Assembly: GCA_036346375.1 (NCBI GenBank)
Contig: CM070501.1
Location: 51,563,326-51,627,325, forward strand
Length of the DNA stretch: 64,000 nt
DNA from: Guadua angustifolia
Taxonomy: Eukaryota > Streptophyta > Magnoliopsida > Poales > Poaceae
Direction of reading: 5' to 3'
This document shows, piece after piece, positions 1 to 12,163 of the stretch. The notes below the pieces were generated by a model. It did not search any database, was not told the DNA's origin, and saw only the letters and a program-made list of their open reading frames with translations. A program made the translations under genes and the position numbers. The stretch's first letter is position 1, and each line of letters starts with the position of its first letter.

Positions 1-109
1 GGCGCGATGCTTCGACTTTTGCTGTATAGCCGCTTTGAAGTTAAGCTATTTAAAGAGCTTTTAATCTAAAATTAAGACATAGCTAAAGCACAGCCCTCTA
101 TGTCCTGCA

Positions 110-400
110 CCCTCCTCCAGATGCATATTCGGCGTGTTCGGCTAGAATATGGAATTGCCCGATTTCGGCAACATGTACGTGCACACCGCCGTGTTTCTTG
201 CTACTGTACATCGCGCCATGGTGTTCAACATGACGGCACCCACGTAACAAGCGCACCACATTACGGCGGTCTTTTGTGACGCCTCCCTGGAGACCATCAA
301 CCAGGCCATGTTCCAGGACATCTACTTGGCGGATCTGCGTGCGAGCACCATGAGGAGTTGCGCCAAGCAATCTTATACTAGCTGCGACGGACCTTGCTAG
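110..400 (+). pseudogene. unrecognised GC3-rich coding-like fragment
   Basis: One plus-strand frame reads through most of this stretch with G/C-rich third positions (segments such as NMYVHTAVFLATVHRAM and DASLETINQAMFQDIYL), unlike the AT-rich flanks. It contains a TAG near 155 and a TAA near 245, so it cannot be an intact exon. I do not recognise the family. It could be the end of a decayed host gene or a fragment carried by a transposon whose other end lies outside the window. Confidence 0.25.
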
Positions 401-1959
401 TGGTTGCGTACGGCATTAGTATCAATCTTGTGGAAGTCACATGGAAATCAAAGTTTAAGGCACAGTTCCCTAATCCAGACGAATATTCATCTCTCATGGG
501 TGATTTCTCAACTGTTACTGGGATTTCAAGGAGACTTTGAAAAACAAATATCAGTTGAGGAAACAACTAAATTTAGAATTTGATGATACTCTGTTAGTAG
601 CATTATACTCTTCAGAGTTTTCTAGTGAAAATTTTGCTCTAATGTCAATTTGAGATAAAGGTTTGAAATGTAAGGAGTTTGTTTCTGTGCGGATCTACAA
701 TATTGTATTATTTTCTTTGCTTAATATGGGGGGTTTATTGTAATTTATACTCCATTGGTAGCACAAGAATTTTTTTCATATTGATATTTTTTTGAGGAAC
801 AGTTAAACCATGTTATGGATTTTCAGTAGGCAGTTTACCGAATTTTATGTTACATATAAAGCATGTCAAAATCCATATTATATGTTCTTCGCTATCTACC
901 TAGCACCACAGGTGATATATTGGCTTATACTATATGATGATTGAGCGATTGTTTCAGGAAGTCAGTTACATAAACTCAGACTTTTCTCGGGTTTTGAATT
1001 ATTGAAGGCCCATATTTCTTCATCGGCTTTGTTGACAGCTGTGTATTTGAATTAACTGTTTCAGTCTTTCTCTCGACCTACTAGTGGTTTGCTCAATTTT
1101 GCTTCTTAAGAAGTGTTTGGATAAGACTATTACAGTCTTTGTCTTTTGCACTACAAGTGTTTGGATTAATTGTTTCAATTTTCCTTATTCAGCAGTCTTT
1201 TGGACTTTAAACACACTTGTATTAAGTGCTTAATTACCCTTTGAGGTTTCCAGAAACAATTTCATTATAGATTTTGAGTTAAGAGGAGGTTTGTTGGAGA
1301 TAACTCAATATCTCAATTTATCATATCTTTTGATTTTATCCAAATAAGTTGTTAGTCCAAGTCTTTTACAATTAGGACTGTTTTAGCTATATAACCAACC
1401 CCAGCGCTTGTAATTCTTGAACCATTCTGATGGATTGTTTTCCGTGGTTTTTCCACAAATGTTTTTTCATGTTAAATCTTGTCTTCAATTATTTTACCGT
1501 GTTTCTATCCCTAACAAAAATATCTATGTACTATGCTATTTGTACTCCAGTGCAAGGATGTTTAAATTACAATTTGTAGTAATAGTGTTTCCTAAAAATC
1601 AACTGCAGAAGTCCGATGGAACGGTCGCGTGGCGCTTCAACCCAACCGTGAGGAGAAAAAAACCATTCTTAGTTTATGAGCTCTAGAGTCTAGACTATTG
1701 CAAAAAATAGTCTGGCATTTAGGAAGCTCATCCATAAATTATTATCCCTGAACTCTTGAAGGATTTTGAGCATCCGCCTTTATACTCAGTAGTCAGCGCC
1801 GGCAGACTACTGTTTTGCTTAAATTTTTGTATTTCATCGGTGCCTGCATGACGTAATTTCCTATTTCTGTAGACATTGTAACATGCTTGACAGTCTGACT
1901 ATGCCGTCTTATCATTGGCAGATGCGGCTTATGTGCCACAAATTACAACTTAACGTGAA
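401..1959. other. AT-rich intergenic sequence, nothing recognised
   Basis: No long reading frame with sensible codon use, no clear terminal repeats and no known domain. Several TTTGGAT-type words near 1115-1180 could be old MITE debris, but no paired ends are visible. Confidence 0.4.
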
Positions 1960-1974
1960 GTGGCTAAGATGCCA

Positions 1975-2370
1975 TCACCAGGTTTTCGTGAAAATATGTA
2001 CAGGCAATCGCGTCCGTCGCCGCCCGGTGGCGACAAGCCGAGCAACGCCATGAGCCGCGCGATGTCCTCCCCGTTGTCATCGTCGTCGTTGGAATCTTCT
2101 TGGGGCTCTTGCGTGGACTCCTCGCCTTTGGAGAGGGTGAGGAAGTCCAGCGCCGGGCCGCGAGAAGGGTGAGGAGGTTGTTGGATTGGTTACCTGCTGG
2201 AGGGTGGCGAAGAAGCCGGCGCGCCGCGAGAAGGGCTGCGTCGTGGGCAGCCAGCCGCCTCCGGGCCGACGGGAACCCGTGCAAAAATGGCCTCGCGGAG
2301 CGTCCGCTTGTGAGGTTTTCGGCCGTTTGGAGTTGGCTTTTGGGGGACGCACGGCACGGCACACGCGGTA
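1975..2370 (-). pseudogene. unrecognised GC-rich exon-like remnant
   Basis: A sharply GC-rich island in AT-rich surroundings. On the minus strand one frame gives an acidic stretch (SKGEESTQEPQEDSNDDDD, then EDIARLMALLGLSPPGGDG). An upstream frame (PFSRRAGFFATLQQ) ends at a CAG/GTAACC that could be a splice donor. The two pieces are not in one continuous frame and no start is convincing. Family not recognised; a captured or decayed first exon is the likeliest reading. Confidence 0.25.
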
Positions 2371-2586
2371 GGCGATGGATTAGCTCCGAGCCTTCGCTTG
2401 ATCGGCGCTTTGGATGGGATGGGCGGGCGCGAGTGGCGCGGTGATTTCAAGCGCCGGGCGCGCACGCCGTGGCGGATCGGACTTTTGAGTGGAGCACGTC
2501 CGGAAACATGTGCGCTGCACCGGATGTGTTTTACAGCGCTTGAATCGGATGACGGGACAAATGCACTGGTCTTGTTCAGTTCCTTA

Positions 2587-3964
2587 GGCCATCTCTAGTA
2601 GTATTCTCTAAATCTGAATCCTTATATCTTTATATATAAAATTCCTTAAAAAGATTAATTTCCTATATCTCTTCTCTCCCCAACAGTATTCTATAAATCT
2701 CACTCTCTATTTTCTCTATCCTATTATAATGATATTTTATAACCGCCATATGAGCAACATTTAATTTTTAGCGGAAAAATTCGAACTACTGTTTTTAAAT
2801 ACAGAATTTTAAAATTTATTCTCGCAGGAATTTAAAATTCAAACAGCTATTTTTAAATACGAAAATTTAAAATTTGAAATTTCAAACTATAATGCTCTCA
2901 GATTTACATCACTAAGCTGCTATCATTAACTTGCCATATGTTTAACTGTCAACAAAATGTAGCAGAGGTAGTCATCAAAATATCATAGGCTCACAACAAT
3001 TCATAGTTATCAGTCCATAACCTAAAGACTTGGGGATAAACTGAATGATTGAAAGCAAAAGAAACAGTCTTGGTTCAACCTGACTTATTACATCTTTTAG
3101 CTATTATGTCGCTTTGCAAGCTCTTTTTGTGGCTCAGTGCAACGACTTAGATCAATGCTTAGAATATAATGAAGAGATTCCTGAAAACCTACAACATGAT
3201 AGATGCCTAAAAATAGCAGAAAAGCAATGCCAAGAAGCTAAACACTGACTATCTAACAAACGCAGAAACACTAGTGTGGCAATATATATAACTACAATAT
3301 GTAAATAAGTACAGAAAAGGATTGAACAATGAATCAAACCTCAGATTGAAATCATGAGCTCTAATCTGAAGGCTCAAAATACAGCTCATGAGCTCTAATC
3401 CAGTTGCATTCTAAGCTAATATGGTTACAATCACTAGATCCAGATCATGAGGTTTGACGAGAAAGTTTCAAGACGCAACAAAGTCATGAGCTCTAATCCG
3501 TTGAAATCTCGAGTTCAAACCTTACATTCAAATCAAGTTAGGGCTCATACCTTGCGGATTAGCTCGATCCCGTGGCACCGGAGGTCAAAGAGGTCGATGG
3601 CGAGGCAGATCTGGTTGATGACGAAGCTGGTGACGCGAACTGACCGCTGGCCTCCAAGAAGGTGCGGGACGTAGCACCCGATCGCAGGCTTGCTTCCTGG
3701 ACGGCGTGGGAAGGAACTGGGCGTCGCCTCCACGCCGGATTTGCAACGGAACGGCGGTGCAATCGCCTCCTCGCAAGTTTCCTCGAGGGCGTAGGAGGGA
3801 AGGATCGTTGCGCAATGAGCAGCGAGAAGGCGATAGGGAACAGAGAGCTCTCCATTCTGTAAAAATGGCGAAGAGTTTCGGGAACCTGTTGGAGCCGGAT
3901 GAATCGTACGAAACCCACATTTTATCAGATAGGGCACAGGATAAGTAACCTGTTGGAGATGGCC
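2587..3964. mobile_element. Tourist-like (PIF/Harbinger) non-autonomous element, about 1.4 kb
   Basis: The ends are short inverted repeats, GGCCATCTC at 2587 and GAGATGGCC ending at 3964. Both are flanked directly by TTA (2584-2586 and 3965-3967), the 3-bp target duplication of PIF/Harbinger elements. It is long for a MITE. The middle is AT-rich, and the right third (about 3551-3930) is a GC-rich exon-like segment. No transposase is visible, so it would depend on another copy. The inverted repeat is short, so chance pairing of two older ends is possible. Confidence 0.5.
3551..3700 (-). pseudogene. exon-like host fragment inside the Tourist-like element
   Basis: A minus-strand frame with strong G/C third positions encodes segments such as GCYVPHLLGGQRS and INQICLAIDLFDLRCHGIE. 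It ends at AAG/GTATGAG, a good splice donor at 3550/3551. I do not recognise the protein. Its position between paired TTA-flanked ends suggests a captured host exon. The alternative is a genuine host exon with the surrounding terminal repeats coincidental. Confidence 0.3.
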
Positions 3965-4392
3965 TTAGCGCTTTTGGCATACCGCAAGATTTCTCAGGTA
4001 CAAATCACAAGCGAGTTGAGCCAGCATTAGTGAATAGCGATCGCTTGGAAGCATCTGTCCACTCCACTATCGATTTTCTGACCTCAATATAACTTGGGAA
4101 CCTACTGTGATTTACCGGTGTTTAAGTGATCAATCTACGAGGCAACAACACGGCATAGAGACAGACAGACAGGCGTAGGATAATAGGACACGTGGATTAA
4201 TAAAGTTCTAAACCATCCACTCAAGGACATGGGGGAGTGTACATCTCAAACAGCAAGCAGTTAACGCACACCAATATGCTGCTTCTCCAGACCTCGACGC
4301 ATTATGCATGATCCTGAACCGATACTGCTAGCGTAACATGAAGAACCTACTACAACCCAACTGCATCGACACCGCCTCGACCTCGGTAAAAA

Positions 4393-5681
4393 TCAGTAGT
4401 AGGTGCAAGAACCATAACCTGCAAAACGAGATTCAGAACTCATGTTAGAGCTGCTAGGGGGGAACAGCAGATTCTGCAAATGAGATTTCAGAGAGCGATA
4501 TTCAAAATCTCCTCAGTTGAGGCTATTACTTGGGTCAGATTGCACGACGAGAGCAGAATTCTGGAAGTAGCAGTTCCAGGCATGCCTGCCATTGGCAGCG
4601 TAGTAGAGGTTCATAGCGACCGCTGCATGCGACACGAGGTTGTTGGGGTTGTAGCATGGGCCGCCTGGCTGTATCATTGCACAGTTCACCTGAGAGCAGG
4701 CGTAGTTCAGATTTGCCGAAAGAACCTTATCGTCTGCTGAGGGCTTCGCCACACACCAAGTTTTCTGCATTGGCAGAGATGAGTGTGGAATGTCAGTGCA
4801 TGAAGATGGAAGATGTTCTCAGAATAGAAAGTACGCGTAAAATCACACTTTTTAGGACTCGATTTGTAGCCCAAAGTTGAACTTAATGTGGTAGAGGGTT
4901 TTCCTTTGGTCCTGTTATCAGACCATTCCACTGAATTTGGGAAGCTTTGCAGCTCATTCTCTTCTAAGATTAATAGTCACTGAGCAACATTCCCCCAAAT
5001 TGCAGTTCGTCACTTGGTGCCTAGAATTTTCTTTCGAAGTTTACCAGTCACTAAGCAATTTCCCCCCAGACTGCATCTCGTCATTAGGTGCCTAGAATGT
5101 ACTACTAATGTGAATTATAGAGCGCTGCAGAACTCAGCAGCGTGTTTAGGATCATTATCTGACTAGCAACTAGACATATCAATCATCAGGGAAAGAATAG
5201 CAGCGATTACAGAAGAAACAGTAAGGACAAGGGGCGTATTTAAGGTACCTGTCCCTCAGCAAGTCGAACAGTGCTTCCTAGAAAGAAGAGAGAGATGCCA
5301 ATTTTAGAGAGCCTTCCAAGTTCAAGTCCAAGCTACTAATGATAATATCAACAATATTTAGACCAATTCAACTAGTACAATATTTAGACCAAATCAACTA
5401 GGACAAATCTGCCAGAAAGTGGGATTCAGATACTGTAAGAAGCAAAAAATGAAGAAAAGGAACAACTGGTATTTATCTTTCTACTCGTTGGGAGCAAAAT
5501 CTCAGATAGAATCATTTCAGTGCACCCACCAACAGCAGTGAGAGTGTGAGACCCTACCGAACAAACAGTGCTAGATCACCTAAATGGCAGAGGCATTGAG
5601 CTTACCTGAGGTGAAGTAGAGGAGCACAAGCCCCAAAGAGAGGAGCAAGAGGGATGCAGATGACTGAGCCCCTTTGGCCAT
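4393..5681 (-). CDS. small secreted X8/CBM43 domain protein (Ole e 10-like)
   Basis: Predicted to bind beta-1,3-glucan (callose) in the cell wall, as X8/CBM43 proteins do; this is family knowledge. Four exons: 5681-5606, 5277-5249, 4764-4530 and 4418-4393. All have GT..AG junctions and consistent phases, giving 121 aa. Residues 1-26 form a signal peptide (MAKGAQSS then a leucine-rich core). The X8 domain follows from about residue 36 (KTWCVAKPSADD) to the C-terminus (PSYGSCTYY). All six conserved cysteines are present (TWC, YAC, VNC, GPC, WNC, GSC). The length matches small single-domain X8 proteins such as olive Ole e 10 rather than glucanase C-terminal tails or GPI-anchored PDCBs; no GPI signal is seen. 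The 29-bp second exon was chosen because it alone restores the frame between exons 1 and 3. No lesion seen; probably functional. Confidence 0.88.
4975..5100. repeat. tandem duplication in intron 2 of the X8 gene
   Basis: Two diverged copies of a roughly 70-bp unit, each beginning AGTCACT(G/A)AGCAA and ending GGTGCCTAGAAT, at about 4975-5029 and 5046-5100. No coding potential. Confidence 0.7.
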
Positions 5682-5770
5682 CTTGCTCTGCAGCTGGGGC
5701 TAGTACCAAGCTGGACTGTGGAGGCCAAGAATAGACATATGAGTGCTAGGGTCTAGTGCAGATGGCTGGT

Positions 5771-5778
5771 TTATAAAG
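5771..5778 (-). promoter_or_regulatory. TATA box of the X8 gene
   Basis: TTTATAAA on the minus strand, about 90 bp upstream of the ATG at 5681, in a normal position for a plant TATA box with a 50-60 nt leader. Assignment rests on position and sequence only. Confidence 0.5.
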
Positions 5779-5849
5779 ACGGGGGAAAGCTAAAAAGGCG
5801 GCTAGTTGATTGCATTGTTGAGTAGATCCCACTGCTGGAAAACAAAAGG

Positions 5850-6270
5850 TGACTGATGGCCATGGTACATATGAGTATATGACAGGTCTCTGGCTTCTAC
5901 CCGGGGGAACCTACCATGTGCTTCTGGTCCTCAGCAGGATAAATAATTCTGGTTTCGTGCGTGGCATCTGAACTCTGAAGCCTGACCCGATCACAGAGTT
6001 TGGTTGATCCATACAGAACACTTTTTGGCCCACATTGACCAACTTCTAGTTCTACCAAGGTTTCCTGTGTCCCAATCTATGTGATGTATGCACGTCAAAA
6101 CGATCCAGGGAAGCACTACTGTTCAGACTAGTTTGAAATTTACAGATTGATCTTTGTCAGTCCTATTATGGATATAACCAAGCCCATTTTCCCTTTGGAG
6201 TCAGATTTTCTATGTATGAATGGCTTTATATACACAAATTTTCTAGAACAAGGTAGAAATTAAAGTACGA
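5850..6270. other. upstream region of the X8 gene, nothing further recognised
   Basis: No coding frame, paired repeats or known motif beyond ordinary AT-rich plant intergenic sequence up to the hAT target site at 6271. Confidence 0.4.
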
Positions 6271-6278
6271 TTACCAAT

Positions 6279-7145
6279 CAGGGCCGTTCCTGGGCCGGTG
6301 CAACATGTGCCGTCGCCTAGGGCCCACGATGGAGAGGGGCCTCAGGCCATGTAAGTAATCAGCATATATATGGTCATGGGCTCTTCATCTCCTCATCTTC
6401 TGTTGTTCCAAGAGTGTTGCAAATGACTTTGTCAGATGAGCCTTTGACGGCTATTGAAATATTTAAGTTCACTAGAGATGTAGATTGTTATCCAAATGTT
6501 TTAGTTGCTTATCGAATATTATTTACTATACCAACTATTGTAGCATCAGCTGAAAGAAGCTTTTCAAAATTGAAATTATTAAAAAATTATTTGAGGTCAA
6601 CAATGTCTTAAGAAAAGTTGAATGGTCTAGCCACTTTATGCATTGAGAAGGCTATGTTAGATCAGATTAATATAGATACCATTATCGATGATTTTGCATC
6701 TAGAAATGTGAGAAGAAATTATTTTAAATGATGGGTTTGCTTATTTTGAATTCGCAGGTGGTAGATGGTATATGATGACCCTCATTTAGCATAGTCTAGC
6801 TTTTGAGATATAGAACCTGTGACCACCTCTACAATTATTCTCTCCCCCCTCTCTTTCTCTCTTCTATCATTGATATCAGGATATGTCCTGTGCGAGACAT
6901 TCTCTTCCCCTCTTTTTCTCTTCTATTATTAGTTTTTGAGGATATATTATGTATATTTGCAATCAGATCGCTTATTTTGATTATATATCATGTATGCGTC
7001 ATCTTTGCAACTGAAGAAATGTTTTGATTATATACTTAACATATGCCTTTGCAATTAATAGATAAAAATATTTTTATATTGCTGAAATCAAGGGCCTCAT
7101 TTCTTGACTTGCACTAGGGCCTCCAAAATATGAGGAACGGCCCTG
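6279..7145 (+). mobile_element. hAT transposon, internally deleted, with 8-bp TSD
   Basis: A 13-bp perfect terminal inverted repeat (CAGGGCCGTTCCT at 6279, AGGAACGGCCCTG ending 7145) is flanked by an exact 8-bp target duplication TTACCAAT (6271-6278 and 7146-7153), diagnostic of hAT elements. The interior keeps only the 3' part of a transposase gene, so this is an internally deleted, non-autonomous copy. Confidence 0.93.
6414..6730 (+). pseudogene. hAT transposase C-terminal dimerisation domain remnant
   Basis: Translation gives the hAT C-terminal signature: PTIVASAERSFSKLKLLKNY, then RSTMS, a TAA, and in the same frame ARGLSTLCIEKAML-like sequence. In full hAT proteins of the TTF/MYM zinc-finger type this motif ends the transposase and mediates dimerisation. 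The stop at 6609 and loss of the N-terminal and catalytic parts make it non-functional. Confidence 0.8.
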
Positions 7146-7153
7146 TTACCAAT

Positions 7154-9822
7154 TGATATATGGTAAACCAGGCTATTTGTGCTAGATGAGCGGGTTCCAT
7201 AACCGTCGGATAGATCCACAAATCAATACTAAAAGATCAGCACTCTGCAACACTGCAAGAGTGGGACATATAATCTCAATAATTGTAGCTATCATCCTAT
7301 CATCAGTCACTTACCCTTGGACGTGGTACTCTGGTAGGCAGGCCTTTGCTTGGTTGGGAACCTTGCTTTGTTCCTTATTCTTATCCTTCCTCTTTTTCTA
7401 TTTCATATTTGACTTTGCTCCATATTCTTGTGATCTTCCCCTTCCAGACTTCCTTCTGGCTGTTTCTCTTCCCATCCTGAATTCTGGATTCTGTCAATAT
7501 TTTTACGTTCTTTTTCCACTTTTCATGACAAAAAATAAAGACTCAATCAGAGAATTTTGATGAGTTCTTAATAAAAACACAAATTGCCTCTTCTACAAAT
7601 AACTAAGCTACATGTACAGGTGAGGAGTACAACCATCATTTGTATAGATGGCAGTAGTTCTTGACACGCGCTTCCTTTATTCAGGTTTTGGTTGTACTGT
7701 ACGTGTGGGGTTGTCTGACAGGTGATCCCACTAGACAAGGATGCCTCCTTAGATGGCATCTATTCTCGATTGTAGCACCCCTAACGCCTTTAAGGGGTCA
7801 CAAGAGGTGCAAGGTCCTTGTGACGGCCTCTTGTATGTAGTCCTTGAGGGCAAGGGTGCTCCCCGCACCATAGCCTCGGAGGACCAGAAGCAAGAAGTGT
7901 GCATCCACTGCCGTTGAGCCCTTGTCATCCTCGTAGGATGGGTGTAAGTCATTGCTCCAACAAAAACATTTCTGAACATGAAGCACCAATGATAGCCTAT
8001 ATATAGGCTTGTCCATCACTCAGTGAAAATAACTAGAATGTACTGCTGTTTTTATATCATCCATTATCTAAAAGTAAAAGAAAATTTAAAGCGATAAAAA
8101 AGATGCCATCATATTAGCTCTCAAGGGCTAGAAATTCTTAGTTAATTGGTGGAAAAAGAAAAAGATCTACACCGTCAATTATGGTGTGTCTAGATTATAA
8201 CGGTCTAGATTAAAAAAAAGAGTCTATACCAAGCTCAACCTTGAAATAATTGGCATTCGAAAATAAAAGTAAAACAAAATAAGCAGAATGCATGTCAAGC
8301 ACAACCCAAAAATAATTGAAATTCAGAATAAAAAATATAATAACATTAACAGTTTATTTCCATACTAATTCCAAAGTAAAATCCCTAAATAAAAATGATT
8401 TGGTATAAAAATTAAACAAAGATTAGCAATTGGATTTGTATATGAATTATAATAAAATATAACTAAAATTTGGAATGAAAATAAATAAAATTATCAATTT
8501 TATTTTCACGTCCACTTTGAAGGACTAGAAAATCCCACGTTAATCGGTGAAGAGATAAAGATCCACATCATTGATTGTGGTGGATCCAAATTATAATATT
8601 CTAGACTAAAAAAGAGTCTATGTCAAGCATAACCTAGAAATAATTGAAATTCTAAACAAAAATAAAATAAAATTATCAACTCATATCCATAGGAATTCCT
8701 AAGTAAAATCCTTAAATATAATTCAAAATAAATAACAAATACAAATTATCAATTGTATTGGCTATTTTCATACAAATTCCTACAAAAATAACTTTCCATA
8801 TGAATTCTGCAAAAAAATAACTAACATTAAAAAATAATATTAGCAATTTGATTTCCATATGAATTCTAAAGTAAAATCCTTAAATAATTATAATTCAGAA
8901 TAAAAATTAAAGTAAAATTAACAATTAGATTTGTATATGAATTTAAATAACAAGTAACTAAAATTTAAAATAAAAATAAAATAATAGTTAGCGGCTGTAT
9001 TGTTGAAGAGAGGCTAGAGTTGAAGGAGTCAAGTGTTGTGACAATAAGTGGTGAGCATTGGTGTTGTTGAAGAAATCAATGGCCAAGGAAGCTTGGTGAT
9101 GGGGAAGCACTAGTAGGGAGGAGATAAAACTTTGCATCTAAGACAAGCTATGAACGATATGGGACCACCGGGTAGCTAGGAGCGTGCCATGGCTGATTAG
9201 GGGCACGGCACCACCGGTGATGGCAAGAAGATTTTCTTATGTCGTTAGATAATGACTAAAGTAGACATGCCGATATCAATGGAGGTGAGAGGTCACTGTG
9301 ATTGGTAAGGAAGCCACAATATTGAGTTAGCTAATATTGAAGAAGAGGAGTGACCAACATAAGACAAGAGGGCATAGAGCACGTATAACATCATTCATGT
9401 GTTATACATGCGTGCATGGATAGAATCATAGGTGTATATAAGTAGAGGATCAAGGATCTCGGAGTAAAGATGGCGCAACCATAGGGAATAGGCTTGTGGC
9501 CATCGAATATAGCATGATGGGTGTCCCTAGCAGGGATGGGCGACATTGCATGTGTATGTGTGTTTTATGTCACAATGGTCAGCATTAGGCAATAATCGGA
9601 GAGAAGTAGAAGTTAATTATATGATACAGTATTGCATTTGAAGGGTAGCAGTTGAGAGGGATCCACCAATAATTGGGCTTGTTGTTGGAGGTTGAAGTAG
9701 AAATGTTGCAGTAGTAAGAAGAAATAGAAGACACATAGTTCGGTGGGGTAGCCAGCATGTAAAGGAAGAAAAGTTCAAGGTAAGTCGCCATGGTGCATTG
9801 ATACTCTAATACCATGTAAACT
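7154..9822. other. AT-rich intergenic region
   Basis: No recognised gene. A plus-strand frame at 7186-7560 (124 codons, very hydrophobic) has no recognisable domain and looks like chance. A GC-richer block at 7760-8020 also has no recognisable product. The interval 8100-8960 is a diverged repeat (separate entry). 9000-9600 is purine-rich and noncoding. Confidence 0.4.
8100..8960. repeat. diverged direct duplication, about 400-bp unit
   Basis: Two blocks starting near 8120 and 8515 share the same order of landmarks: GGCTAGAAA-type start, AAAGATC(T/C)ACA, (T/G)TATGGTG-type, AGAGTCTAT, AAATAATTG, then AAGTAAAATCC(C/T)TAAAT and TTTGTATATGAATT. Divergence is high. This is probably an old tandem duplication or two remnants of one repeat family. 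Confidence 0.55.
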
Positions 9823-9831
9823 AATAAGATA

Positions 9832-10211
9832 GAGTAAATTTCACAAAACTATAGGTTTTTTCTATAAACTATAAAAAATATAGGTATTAGCTTCTATACA
9901 AAATTACAGATTTTAGAAGAACTTATTTCACAACCTTGCAAGTTTTCGAATTTACAGTTCTTTGTAATAGGGTCTGACAATACAAGCTCACATGATAGCC
10001 TCATGCACCCACTCCATTTCTCGTTTCATTCGCTCGTGAGGCTGCCATATGGGCCACACTATCAGACCCATTATAAAAAATGATCAATTCTAAAACATGT
10101 AGTTTTGTAATACAAATTCTTCTAAAATATGTAGTTTTATGAAATAGAATCTAAAACCCGTAGTTTTCTGATATATTGTACAAGAAACCTGAACTTTGGT
10201 GAAATTTACCC
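9832..10211. mobile_element. Mutator-like MITE, 380 bp
   Basis: Terminal inverted repeats G(A/G)GTAAATTTCAC (9832 onward; reverse complement ending at 10211) are flanked by a 9-bp direct repeat AATAAGATA / GATAAGATA (9823-9831, 10212-10220; one mismatch). A 9-bp duplication is typical of Mutator-like elements. No coding content. Confidence 0.78.
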
Positions 10212-10220
10212 GATAAGATA

Positions 10221-11433
10221 ATTTGTCGCACACATAATCAGTGTATTGATTAAGATTAAATAGAAATACATATGCATGCGCACATTTTGGAAAATAGTAA
10301 CTAATGGAGGAAGAATTAGGATATGCAGCTACATGATCCATGCATGCATGGTAGAGAGTTGTTACATTTCTAAGAACCCTAATAACTTATTATGGTCAAT
10401 AATTTTCTTCCATTAAACACATACTTTACTTTTGTTTCTAAATTATATTTTCTTTTCAAGCTTTTCTTGTCATTTACAATGTTTATGATGTCTTTAAAAA
10501 AAGCTAAATAGCCTACAAGATGCATAAATATATTCTCAAATATCTAAGTTATATCATTTGATACTACAAACTCAAACAAATTTAGTTGCGTAAATGTGCG
10601 GACCACCCTGCTAGTTACACATAAATTAGTGCATCTAAAGCAAAACCAAGAATAACACTAACAAAAAGTTCTGTTTTGGTAAATGTAAACAATAATCTTG
10701 GTCCATGGAGATGTTGCCCTAGAAAACCAGACAAGTAACATCAGATCCCATAAGCTAGGTACTTGAGTTTAGTGCCATCTTCGCTTGGATGAAAGAAAAA
10801 TTAGGCAAAAGATTTCCACTGTGAGATGCTGCTGTTCAAGACAAAGTCCATGCCGACAATCCACGTAAAGAGCTTACGCTCACCTGATGAAAAGCTAGCA
10901 ATGATGCTTGTGATGCAGATTCTTCAGTCACACCAATGTTACTATCTTTCTCAGGAAGCCCTTCAAAAACATACAGTAGTAAATAGTAATAGTCAAAACA
11001 TACAAACTACTCCCTCCATAGGGTGTATTTTCTCTTTGTATGTAGACCAATGAAATATTAAAAATAAATAGACTATCTTTAATTAGATTATATTCAATAT
11101 ATGTACATAGAGAGTATAAAATAAATCTGGATTTTTATTAAGAGTATAATGAGAATATCATACCAATTTGTATTAGGATATGAAATATATCCTATATTTA
11201 TGAATAGAACCATTAAAAAATACACCCTGTAAATTAACTTAGTACTCGATGAAACTTGCTTCCAGTGTGTGAGTCAATAGTCAGCACAAAGAAAGACAAA
11301 AGAATATATCAAGCAGCAATAGGAGCCTATTCGGTATATTCATTGCAAAATCAAGATCAATATTTACGCGGTGCGCCGCAATCAAAATTGAAGAGGCAAG
11401 GCAACCAACACCAATTACCAGCAAAGAATAGCT
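10221..11433. other. intergenic, with Stowaway-like debris
   Basis: No gene recognised. From about 10996 (TACTCCCTCCATAGGG) to about 11235 (AATACACCCTGT) the sequence resembles a Stowaway-type MITE. The right end lacks the expected GGAGGGAGTA, so it is truncated or degenerate. Confidence 0.4.
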
Positions 11434-11441
11434 AGCATATG

Positions 11442-11721
11442 CAGGGGTGAAGTCCAGTTGTGGCCCATGGGTGCAGATGCATCCCTCTCAAAAAAAATTT
11501 AGTTATTACTCCCATATCTTGGCCCTATATACCCCTCTCAGTCCAACATGCTGCACCCCCCTCGTCTCAGCCTAACAAAAGATGTTAAAGACTCGAAGTC
11601 AAATTATGTATTTTGTCTGTGTTTATGTTTTTTTCCCATCCAAACGTTCTTCATTAGATAAATGTTTTTCATCACTTCTTTATACTCGCACCCCCTCTAT
11701 TTCTCTTTAGCTTCGCCACTG
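11442..11721. mobile_element. hAT-type MITE, 280 bp
   Basis: Terminal inverted repeat CAG(G/T)GG(T/C)GAAG at 11442 and in reverse complement ending 11721 (CTTCGCCACTG), with an exact 8-bp target duplication AGCATATG (11434-11441 and 11722-11729). No transposase sequence; mobilised, if ever, in trans. Confidence 0.9.
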
Positions 11722-11866
11722 AGCATATGTAACGACCACTTAAGCAAAATCTACACCATGCAAGAGGAACTAACTACCCACGTACAGACAGGTTACCCAG
11801 GAACATGTAAAAAAACGGTAATGCTCCTGTTACCCAGGAACTTGTAAAAAACGGTAGGACTCCTAA

Positions 11867-12160
11867 GTGTATGTACAGTGGTATAGACAGTGGCTGTCTA
11901 TAATATGTCTCTATGTCATCTATAGATAGCATTAAAGATAACTCATATAATAAACTGTCTATATAGCTGTCTGTAATGATCTCTCATATAATTAACAGAC
12001 TATCTGTATAATAATATACGCAGTATAAAGTTGTCTATAAGACCGTCTATTAAATAATAGACAACATCTTTCTCTCTTCTCATTCTCTCTCCACTACATC
12101 ATCCAAAATTTTATGTAACATGTTTTTACAGATAGCATACATGTACTATTGTACACGCTC
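11867..12160. mobile_element. Tourist-like MITE copy 1 (TAGACAG family)
   Basis: Ends GTGTATGTACAGTGG and, in reverse complement, GAGCGTGTACAATAG, flanked by TAA (11864-11866, 12161-12163). The interior is rich in TAGACAG / CTGTCTATA words. A second copy of the family lies at 39850-45816, split by a Gypsy element. Confidence 0.72.
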
Positions 12161-12163
12161 TAA

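Noticed and set aside
7186..7560. 124-codon hydrophobic plus-strand frame
   Set aside because: Low-complexity F/L/S-rich translation, no known domain, no GC3 rise, AT-rich intergenic setting; probably chance.
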